Of a DNA stretch of 19,868 bases, positions 1 to 5,944 are shown piece by piece. A program made the translations under genes and the position numbers. Below the pieces are notes generated by a model. It was not told where the DNA came from. It worked only from the letters and a program-made list of their open reading frames with translations, and made no database searches. The stretch's first letter is position 1; each line of letters begins with the position of its first letter. Location of the stretch: positions 1 through 19,868 of the forward strand of contig JAYYEV010000001.1 in assembly GCA_036159515.1 (NCBI GenBank), read 5' to 3'. Source of the stretch: GCA-002727735 sp036159515 (GTDB lineage: Bacteria > Bacteroidota > Bacteroidia > Flavobacteriales_D > Parvicellaceae).

Positions 1-207
1 GTAAGTAGAATCAGTACCTGAACCAATTACCACATCTTTAATTCCATCGTTATTTAAGTCTACGGATCTAGGAGAAGAAAGAACAGAAACGGAATCAATA
101 GTAGTGGTCCAGTTAAGTTGAGCTATTGGTCTTAAATGAAAACAACTTAAATATAGAAAGATTACTAAAAGAACCTTACCACTGAAATCAAATAGTTTAT
201 TAAACAT
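1..207 (-). CDS. Secreted FG-GAP/VCBS-repeat protein, N-terminal fragment
   Basis: Reading the minus strand from an ATG at 207 gives 69 uninterrupted codons to the window edge, so the gene continues beyond position 1. The product begins with a charged start and a hydrophobic stretch (about residues 11-20, KVLLVIFLYL), then a polar region after about residue 30, as expected for a Sec signal peptide. Residues about 51-63 read DLNNDGIKDVVIG, the calcium-binding DxNxDGxxD core of FG-GAP/VCBS repeats, which fold into beta-propellers in extracellular proteins. The protein is therefore probably exported and surface-attached or secreted. Only the first repeat is visible, so the full architecture and any C-terminal sorting domain are unknown. 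It is divergent from the nuclease gene at 278. Confidence 0.75.
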   Translation of the reverse strand, partial: MFNKLFDFSGKVLLVIFLYLSCFHLRPIAQLNWTTTIDSVSVLSSPRSVDLNNDGIKDVVIGSGTDSTY

Positions 208-225
208 AAATTAACTTTGGGTATA

Positions 226-233
226 CAAAAATA
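226..233 (-). promoter_or_regulatory. Possible -7 promoter element (TATTTTTG)
   Basis: On the minus strand this octamer is an exact match to the Bacteroidota/Flavobacterium -7 consensus TAnnTTTG. It lies 18 nt upstream of the ATG at 207, in the short divergent gap between the FG-GAP gene and the nuclease gene. The nearest -33-type TTG (minus strand, 261-259) is 25 nt away, a little beyond the usual spacing, so this is a tentative call. Confidence 0.4.
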
Positions 234-277
234 TGTCCGAAAAATACTAAATTCATAACAACAGTATAATTCGTTCA

Positions 278-1519
278 ATGTTAAATAACCTGAAAATATG
301 TATAATAATCTTATTTACATCTAACGTCTTAAATTCTCAGGTAAATCATTCTATTTCTGAACTCACTTTGGAAATATCTAACCTTGAACAAAAAAAGGAT
401 TCCTTACTCAAAGAATTGGAATTTTTAATTCTTAACCAGGATTTAACAGAAATATTGGAAACAGTAATTCCTAGTAAAAGGGAAATTATCAAACACCATG
501 CTTTAGTGATTTCATACAATGAGGAGCATGAACAAGCTAATTGGGTAGCTCATAAAATCAATAAAAAAATAATTGATGGAAACGTAAGTAGGACCAATGA
601 CTTTAGAAAGGATAGTAAAATAGCAACAGGTTCAAGTGAAGAAAAGGATTACTTTGTAAAAACAAAATTACCAAGTGGGAAATTTACCTATGATGGTTTT
701 GGATATGACAGAGGACATTTAGCTCCATCTGCTGATTTTAAATGGTCTAAAACTGCATTATCCGATTCTTATTTTTATTCAAATATGTCTCCTCAATTAC
801 CAGAATTTAATCGAAAAGGATGGGCCAACATTGAGAGTTTTTTAAGAAGTTATGTTTACGAAAATGAATCCGATTTATTGGTAGTTACCGGACCATTTTA
901 TAGTGAAAATGTGAAAAAATCTGAAAGAAGTAAGAATAACATGAGTATACCTGATTACTACTTTAAAATTGCAATTGATTTGAAGAATACACTTGGCGTT
1001 GGATTCCTTGTTCCGCATGAAAAACTCACTTTACCCATAGAGAGTTATATGGTTTCAATAGATAGTATCGAAACTTTTACAGGATTTGATTTCAACTTCC
1101 AACTTTCTGATTCTATTGAAGATGTTTTAGAAAAAGTTGTAGAATTAAACTCTTGGAAGAGTAAAAAAAATAGAGGAAATGTTGCACCAATAGATTCAAA
1201 GAAACTACCTAAAGGTGCTTTTAACACAGTACAAGCACGGCAATTTTCAGAAAATGGAAGAAAGGTGACCATATGTGGAAAAGTAGTGAGTACTAAACTT
1301 AGTAAAAATGGACATACTTTTTTAAACTTAGATCAAGCTTTCCCAAATCAAATATTTAGTGCAACCATCTGGAAAAGCAATACTGTTCATTTTAGTTTTT
1401 CACCTCATATCGAATTAAAAGATAAATATGTATGTTTAGAAGGAAAAATAACAGATAATAAGGGTACCCCCTCTATGGATTTAACCAATGAAAAAAACAT
1501 ATCCTACATTGATTTATAA
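278..1519 (+). CDS. Secreted DNA/RNA non-specific endonuclease with C-terminal OB-like domain
   Basis: Member of the DNA/RNA non-specific endonuclease (NUC, Serratia nuclease/EndoG, beta-beta-alpha-Me) family, which hydrolyses single- and double-stranded nucleic acid using one Mg ion. Residues 1-20 look like a signal peptide ending LNS before Gln21, so export is expected. Residues about 26-60 are Leu/Glu/Lys-rich and probably a short coiled coil. The catalytic motif DRGH is at 144-147 (His147 as general base). Asn169, the metal ligand Asn178 and Glu186 follow with the spacing of Serratia N110/N119/E127. The nuclease domain ends near residue 285. Residues about 313-413 form an extra domain (GKVVSTK, FLNLDQAFPNQIF, CLEGKI) that resembles OB-fold nucleic-acid-binding modules. 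At 413 residues it is longer than a minimal NUC enzyme of about 250. Start is an ATG. Likely role: extracellular or periplasmic nucleic-acid breakdown for nutrient or phosphate gain. The family call is firm; the OB-fold is inferred. Confidence 0.9.
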   Translation: MLNNLKICIIILFTSNVLNSQVNHSISELTLEISNLEQKKDSLLKELEFLILNQDLTEILETVIPSKREIIKHHALVISYNEEHEQANWVAHKINKKIIDGNVSRTNDFRKDSKIATGSSEEKDYFVKTKLPSGKFTYDGFGYDRGHLAPSADFKWSKTALSDSYFYSNMSPQLPEFNRKGWANIESFLRSYVYENESDLLVVTGPFYSENVKKSERSKNNMSIPDYYFKIAIDLKNTLGVGFLVPHEKLTLPIESYMVSIDSIETFTGFDFNFQLSDSIEDVLEKVVELNSWKSKKNRGNVAPIDSKKLPKGAFNTVQARQFSENGRKVTICGKVVSTKLSKNGHTFLNLDQAFPNQIFSATIWKSNTVHFSFSPHIELKDKYVCLEGKITDNKGTPSMDLTNEKNISYIDL

Positions 1520-1536
1520 AAACTGAATATACTAGT

Positions 1537-2394
1537 ATGAGTGTGAAATACTTTAATACGGATTACAAAAACATTTCAGAATCTCAGTACCAAGATGAGA
1601 AATTCAAACTCCAAGTAGAGCTATTAAAACTTCAGGAATGGGTTGTGAAGCACCATAAAAGAATTGCTATTGTATTTGAAGGAAGAGATGCAGCAGGAAA
1701 AGGATCAACTATTAAACGATTCATTGAGCATCTCATACCAAAGCATTTTAGGGTTTATCAACTTGGAACACCTTCTGATGAACAAAATAACAACTGGTTA
1801 CAAACCCATGAAAAAGAATTACCTAAAAAGGGTGAAATTGTATTTTTTGACCGCTCTTGGTACTCAAGAGCCATGATACAACCTACAATGGGATATTGTT
1901 CAAAAAACCAGTACAAATATTTCATGGAACATGTAAACAATTGGGAAGAAAAATTGATTGCTGAAGGTCTTATCCTGATAAAATTTTACTTAAGTGTGAA
2001 CAAGCCCACTCAAAAAATGCGCTTCCACATTCGTGAGCATCACCAATTAAAATATTGGAAGTTATCCAGTAATGATTTAAAAACCCTGAAGAAATGGGAG
2101 GAATATACATTTTACAAAAATCAAATGTTTGAAAAAACTTCTACTGCATTTTCTCCTTGGGTAATCATCAATTCAAATGATAAAATGGTAGCCAGACTCA
2201 ATGCTATGCGTTATGTCTTAAGTGAAATTAATTATGAAGGAAAGATCAAACTGGCTAAGGCGGAATGGGAATTTGATGTCCATGACAATAACCTAACACT
2301 ATTTGGAGTTCATTTCGATGACTTAAACCAAAGTCAATATGCACTTTTAAGTAAATTAAAACAACTGGAGACCACTAAAAAAATTAAGGGTTAA
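1537..2394 (+). CDS. ppk2: Polyphosphate kinase 2 family protein
   Basis: Cytoplasmic PPK2-family phosphotransferase (P-loop kinase fold, thymidylate-kinase-like), which moves phosphate between polyphosphate and nucleoside mono- or diphosphates. The Walker A motif GRDAAGKG is at 49-56. The Walker B region FFDRSWYSRA is at 103-112, with Asp105 and Arg106 as expected catalytic residues. The lid region, rich in basic residues, is at about 159-182 and ends in the family motif YWKLSSND. At 285 residues it has the usual length of a single-domain PPK2. The subclass (ADP-phosphorylating, GDP-phosphorylating or AMP-phosphorylating) cannot be told safely by eye. The gene starts 17 nt after the nuclease stop and ends 23 nt before the Nudix gene, which supports co-transcription. 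The context suggests a link between nucleotide salvage and polyphosphate metabolism. Confidence 0.93.
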   Translation: MSVKYFNTDYKNISESQYQDEKFKLQVELLKLQEWVVKHHKRIAIVFEGRDAAGKGSTIKRFIEHLIPKHFRVYQLGTPSDEQNNNWLQTHEKELPKKGEIVFFDRSWYSRAMIQPTMGYCSKNQYKYFMEHVNNWEEKLIAEGLILIKFYLSVNKPTQKMRFHIREHHQLKYWKLSSNDLKTLKKWEEYTFYKNQMFEKTSTAFSPWVIINSNDKMVARLNAMRYVLSEINYEGKIKLAKAEWEFDVHDNNLTLFGVHFDDLNQSQYALLSKLKQLETTKKIKG

Positions 2395-2417
2395 TCCATT
2401 TTTTTCAATTTAAGCTA

Positions 2418-2843
2418 ATGAAAATCCTAAGAATTAGAGCTGGTTCAGTAATAATAAATCACAAGAATGAAATATTATTGATTTTCAGAAAAGGAAAATG
2501 GGATTTACCTAAAGGAAAAGCATCGAAAAAAGGGAAATTACTTAGTGTAGCTATTAATGAGTCCATTGAGGAAACAGGATTAAAAAAAAAGAATTTAAAA
2601 CTTATTAAACCATTGAATAAGTCTAGTTCTGTAAAAAAGGATGGTATAATATTAGATTATTGGTTTTTGCTTAAATATGATGGTAAAAAACTTAAACTCA
2701 AGCCTCAAACTGAAGAAGACATTACAGGTTATAGATGGGTTTCAAAAAAAGACATCATTAAGTATTACCCTTATTTTAGGAAGTATGTATGTGAAGTGCT
2801 GAGGTGTTACTTGCTTGCAAAAGAAAAGTCAAAAAAATCTTAA
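2418..2843 (+). CDS. Nudix hydrolase with a degenerate Nudix box
   Basis: A 141-residue single-domain Nudix protein. Nudix enzymes hydrolyse nucleoside diphosphates linked to other groups, dinucleoside polyphosphates or inositol pyrophosphates. The KWDLPKGK motif is at 27-34 and the Nudix box spans 33-55. The metal-binding glutamates Glu48, Glu51 and Glu52 and the flanking Gly33, Gly54 and Leu55 are all present. However, the consensus Glu at position 39 is Gly and the consensus Arg at position 47 is Asn. The rest of the fold (YWFLLKY, TGYRWVSKKDI, C-terminal helix with a Lys-rich tail) looks intact. It follows ppk2 by 23 nt on the same strand, so a substrate related to polyphosphate or nucleoside polyphosphates is plausible but not shown. 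Probably active, since the metal triad is kept. Confidence 0.88.
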   Translation: MKILRIRAGSVIINHKNEILLIFRKGKWDLPKGKASKKGKLLSVAINESIEETGLKKKNLKLIKPLNKSSSVKKDGIILDYWFLLKYDGKKLKLKPQTEEDITGYRWVSKKDIIKYYPYFRKYVCEVLRCYLLAKEKSKKS

Positions 2844-2845
2844 TA

Positions 2846-2880
2846 AAAAGACTAATCAATATTTCATTGGTCATCTTTTA
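2846..2880 (+). terminator. Weak hairpin after the nuclease-ppk2-Nudix run
   Basis: GACTAAT (2850-2856) can pair with ATTGGTC (2866-2872) with one G:T wobble and a 9-nt loop. The A-rich 5' flank and the CATCTTTTA that follows give a short, imperfect U-tract. It begins three bases after the Nudix stop codon and precedes the riboswitch leader, where a terminator would be expected. It is weak and could be incidental. Confidence 0.35.
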
Positions 2881-2897
2881 TACTTAATATTGCACTG

Positions 2898-3042
2898 ATT
2901 TAGGTGTGATTAACATCACTTAATAAGGAATCCGGTGCAATTCCGGAGCTGTATCTGCAGCTGTAAATACGTTATTGTTTTCAAATTACCACTGCTAAGG
3001 CGGGAAGGTTGATTGCTAAGTATGAGCCAGAATACTTGCCTT
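2898..3042 (+). promoter_or_regulatory. Cobalamin (adenosylcobalamin) riboswitch
   Basis: The leader carries the conserved blocks of a cobalamin riboswitch in the right order. GTGAT/ATCAC (2906-2910 with 2915-2919) forms a perfect hairpin. The core GGAATCCGGTGC follows at 2928-2938, with CCGG/CCGG pairing (2932-2935 with 2943-2946). Next are AGCTG/CAGCT (2947-2951 with 2958-2962) and CTGTAA (2961-2966). The distal blocks CCACTG (2989-2994) and GGGAAGG (3002-3008) come before the B12 box GCCAGAATACTTGCC at 3026-3040. An imperfect -7-like element TAATATTG (2885-2892) lies just upstream, where transcription would start at about the riboswitch 5' end. Known members lower expression of downstream genes when cobalamin is plentiful. 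The next gene is the beta-propeller protein at 3163, which is therefore predicted to be B12-repressed. Confidence 0.93.
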
Positions 3043-3082
3043 TTTCATTTAAGGAGACTTCAGATTAAAGTCAATCTTAGTT

Positions 3083-3109
3083 AATTGTTGTTGCTATGCA
3101 ACTCCAATT
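3083..3109 (+). promoter_or_regulatory. Hairpin between B12 riboswitch and start codon (possible expression platform)
   Basis: Downstream of the B12 box, AATTG (3083-3087) pairs with CAATT (3105-3109) and GTTGC (3090-3094) pairs with GCAAC (3098-3102), with a 2x2 internal loop between them and a TAT apical loop. A smaller stem, GACTT/AAGTC (3056-3060 with 3068-3072), precedes it. No U-run follows, so this is not an ordinary terminator. If it is the expression platform it would act on translation or on alternative pairing. The start codon is 53 nt further on. Confidence 0.4.
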
Positions 3110-3162
3110 CTTTGGTTACCTAATTTAAAGCTTCTTTTTATTTAATGATTTAATAAAAAATT

Positions 3163-4476
3163 ATGAAGCATATATTTACAACTATTTTAATTTCATTCAG
3201 CTTATTAGCAAGCGCCCAACATTTACATCAAGTTCTTATTCTCAATGAAGGGTATTTTGACTATACAAATAACGTCTCGGTAGAGCCGGTTAAAATAGGC
3301 AGTTACGATGTTAATAATAACACATATACAACTGTAAACACTTTAAGCGGAGCTAGGTTTGCTTCTGATATGGTCATAAAAGACGGATACTACTATGTAG
3401 CAGCAGACTCTATCATATACAAATTTGATTTAAATAATCATCAGGAGCTTGCAAGAACTACATGCACTGGAGTGAGAAATCTAGCAGTACATAATGATAA
3501 ATTAATAGCTACAAGAGGAGACTATGACAACACGACTTTCATGCCTATATTCTTTGAATCTTATTTGAAGGTTTATAACACATCCGATTTAACGCTTCAT
3601 ACCGACTTTGACACAACTAATGGACCTCAGTTTGCCTCTCAAAATATTTTAATTCCGGAATTTTCATCATCTTTTAATAAAGCTTTTATACTTATAAATA
3701 ATGCATACGATTGGGGAAATGAAAAAGGGTTAGTTGGAGTGTTGGATTTGAGTACCATGACCTATGAAAATGAAATTGATCTTGGGGCTGATGGTATAAA
3801 TCCAGATAATATAATGTATCATAATGGTTCTATTTACACCGTTAACAATAAAGACTGGTCTGGTGCATCCATTTCTAAAATTGATATAAATAGTATGACA
3901 TTGACTACAACTAATAATATATCTTCCGTTAGTACAGGATGTGGCACCTCTTGTTTAAAAGAAGGAAACATTGTATATCAGATTTCTCAGGATAGTACGC
4001 TTATAGAATATGATGTGGTAAATATGAATAATGTAGGACCTATAGCTAACTATAACACGAATTTTTATGCTCTTGCAGTGGATCCTACTTCAGGTCATTT
4101 ATTTGCTAGTAACACGGATTTTTACTCATATGGGAAGGTAGAAATATATGACTTGATGAATAATTATATTGATCAATTTTCAACAGATATTACACCTGGT
4201 AAGATTGTTTTTGATGTGAGATTTAATACAGGAATTGATGAAATTAAAAATGATTTAACGGTTTACCCTAATCCTGCGAGTGACATGCTTAATATTAATG
4301 GTATTAGTGAAGGAAATTACTCTATTTTCAATATTCTTGGAGAAGTAATCTACAGTCATGTAGTCAATCAAGATAAGATAACAATAGATATTTCATCACT
4401 GCAATCAGGAAAATATTTTATTCAGATAGAAAGTAACGGGAAGATGTCTAAAATGAGTTCCTTTGTAAAAATTTAA
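3163..4476 (+). CDS. B12-regulated secreted beta-propeller protein with T9SS sorting domain (BtuG-like candidate)
   Basis: A 437-residue exported protein. Residues 1-18 (MKHIFTTILISFSLLASA) are a clear signal peptide before Gln19. Residues about 20-355 contain repeated blade-like units (YYYVAADSIIYKFDLNN, NKAFILINNAYDWGNEKGLVGVLDL, NGSIYTVNNKDWSGASISKIDI, GHLFASNTDFYSYGKVEIYDL), typical of YncE/DUF5074-type seven-bladed propellers. Residues about 364-437 are a T9SS type-A sorting domain: YPNP at 368-371, GNYSIFNILGEVI, then LQSGKYFIQIESNG. This predicts passage through the outer membrane and surface anchoring. The gene is alone between a cobalamin riboswitch and a strong terminator. The surface cobalamin-binding BtuG of Bacteroides is also a propeller under B12 control, so a BtuG-like role is the best inference. 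I cannot see cobalamin-binding residues directly. No TonB-dependent receptor is next to it in this window. Confidence 0.85.
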   Translation: MKHIFTTILISFSLLASAQHLHQVLILNEGYFDYTNNVSVEPVKIGSYDVNNNTYTTVNTLSGARFASDMVIKDGYYYVAADSIIYKFDLNNHQELARTTCTGVRNLAVHNDKLIATRGDYDNTTFMPIFFESYLKVYNTSDLTLHTDFDTTNGPQFASQNILIPEFSSSFNKAFILINNAYDWGNEKGLVGVLDLSTMTYENEIDLGADGINPDNIMYHNGSIYTVNNKDWSGASISKIDINSMTLTTTNNISSVSTGCGTSCLKEGNIVYQISQDSTLIEYDVVNMNNVGPIANYNTNFYALAVDPTSGHLFASNTDFYSYGKVEIYDLMNNYIDQFSTDITPGKIVFDVRFNTGIDEIKNDLTVYPNPASDMLNINGISEGNYSIFNILGEVIYSHVVNQDKITIDISSLQSGKYFIQIESNGKMSKMSSFVKI

Positions 4477-4496
4477 TTTAACTCTTACTTTTCAGA

Positions 4497-4530
4497 AACC
4501 AGTCTAGGAATAATAGACTGGTTTTTTTTT
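4497..4530 (+). terminator. Strong intrinsic terminator after the propeller gene
   Basis: AACCAGTCTA (4497-4506) pairs perfectly with TAGACTGGTT (4514-4523) around a 7-nt loop, and the right arm runs into nine T residues (4522-4530). It lies 20 nt after the propeller stop codon and makes the riboswitch-propeller unit monocistronic. Confidence 0.92.
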
Positions 4531-4563
4531 GTTTATTTTTAGGGAAATATCACTTTAACATAA

Positions 4564-5928
4564 ATGAACAGTGTTCTGAGCTTTATAAAAAATTATGGAA
4601 TTTTTCATGACACTCCACTAAGTCAAATAAGGAGTATACGTCTTCTTACTTACATTTCATTTACTGCAGTTTTTACAGCCCTCTTCTACTCTATTTTATT
4701 TCTCTTCTTAGGGGAAACTGTTCCAGCTGTTCTTGACTTTATGCTCGTTATCTTATTTATACCTTCATTATTTTTAATAAGATTTAAGAAACATTATTTA
4801 GCTAAATATTTACTAATTGTTAATGCTAATATCGCCATCCTTCTAGTTATAGTAGTATATGGTCAACAATATAGAAATGAACTATTTTTCATTGTTAGCT
4901 CTGTATTAGGCATAATCTTATTTCGTGAAAAAAAACATGGACTAATTAGTTTCTTATTAGCGGTATCTTTTTTTCTTTTTACCAAGGTTTACCTTAAAAA
5001 CGGCAAAGCCATTTACCCCACTGATGAAAGTCTTACATATCCGCTTGCCATAATTGGCTTAATTTCAATTTGTATGATTGTTTGTTTGTTAATTCTTTAT
5101 ATTAAAAATGAAACATTAGACTATGAAGAAAAAATAATTTCTGCTTACAAGAACTTAGACGAAAAGAAAAATTACATTTTGGATAGCTTAAACTATGCAG
5201 CTAGCATACAAAAGGCTGTATTTGGTTCAAAATCGCAGATACTTAAGCATTTTAAAGAAGGTTTTATTCTGTTTAAACCAAAGGACATTGTAAGTGGCGA
5301 TTTTTATTGGTTTGGCTCTGTTAAAGATGAAATGATAATTGTATCTGCAGATTGTACAGGTCACGGAGTACCTGCAGCATTAATGACGATTATGGGAAAT
5401 GATTTATTAAATGAGATAGTCCTTCAAGATAAAATCATTCATCCAGATAAAATATTAGAAGAATTAGATAGAAAAATAATTAATGGATTGTCAAATGAAG
5501 ACGGGGTTGAAAGAAATGATGGTATGGATATTTCCATTGTAACCATTAATACTGAAAAACAACGACTTTATTTTGCTGGTGCAAAAAATCCATTATATAT
5601 CGTGTACAAAGATGAAATAGAAATTAAAAAAGGAAGTTTTTTTCCGATTGGCTCAAATCAATACAACTCTAAAAAACAGTACGAATTACATAAAATTTAT
5701 TACAAAAAAGAAACGAAGATTTACTTGTTTTCAGATGGATTTCAAGACCAATTCGGTGGAAAACTAGGCAAAAAGTTCATGAAAAAAAGGTTCCGTGAAT
5801 TAATTTATCAATTAAGAATGGAAAGCATGCAAGAACAGGAAAAAATGTTGATAAATGAATTTAATGCATGGAAAAAAGAAGAAGACCAAACTGACGATGT
5901 AATAGTAATTGGTCTCCTTCTAAATTAA
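4564..5928 (+). CDS. Membrane-anchored SpoIIE/RsbU-type PP2C phosphatase
   Basis: A 454-residue two-part protein. Residues about 27-180 hold about six hydrophobic segments (near 28-49, 55-73, 81-99, 106-120, 126-142, 160-180), a membrane domain I cannot assign to a named sensor family. A short coiled-coil linker (about 185-210) follows. Residues about 210-454 are a SpoIIE-type PP2C Ser/Thr phosphatase domain: AASIQKAVFG, then FKPKDIVSGDFYWF with Asp246, ADCTGHGVPAA with Asp263, GMDIS with Asp322, SDGFQDQFGG with Asp391 and DQTDDVIVIGL with Asp444/445. These are the expected Mn/Mg ligands, so it should be active. Related enzymes dephosphorylate STAS-domain anti-anti-sigma factors in partner-switching systems, but no separate STAS or RsbW-like kinase gene is nearby. 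The start ATG is 33 nt after the terminator T-run. It ends 16 nt from the convergent SulP gene. Confidence 0.9.
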   Translation: MNSVLSFIKNYGIFHDTPLSQIRSIRLLTYISFTAVFTALFYSILFLFLGETVPAVLDFMLVILFIPSLFLIRFKKHYLAKYLLIVNANIAILLVIVVYGQQYRNELFFIVSSVLGIILFREKKHGLISFLLAVSFFLFTKVYLKNGKAIYPTDESLTYPLAIIGLISICMIVCLLILYIKNETLDYEEKIISAYKNLDEKKNYILDSLNYAASIQKAVFGSKSQILKHFKEGFILFKPKDIVSGDFYWFGSVKDEMIIVSADCTGHGVPAALMTIMGNDLLNEIVLQDKIIHPDKILEELDRKIINGLSNEDGVERNDGMDISIVTINTEKQRLYFAGAKNPLYIVYKDEIEIKKGSFFPIGSNQYNSKKQYELHKIYYKKETKIYLFSDGFQDQFGGKLGKKFMKKRFRELIYQLRMESMQEQEKMLINEFNAWKKEEDQTDDVIVIGLLLN

Positions 5929-5944
5929 ATTTACTCTTTTAAAA

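Noticed and set aside
5929..5944. Shared terminator between the convergent phosphatase and SulP genes
   Set aside because: Only a 16-nt gap and a weak A/T-only pairing; no convincing hairpin.
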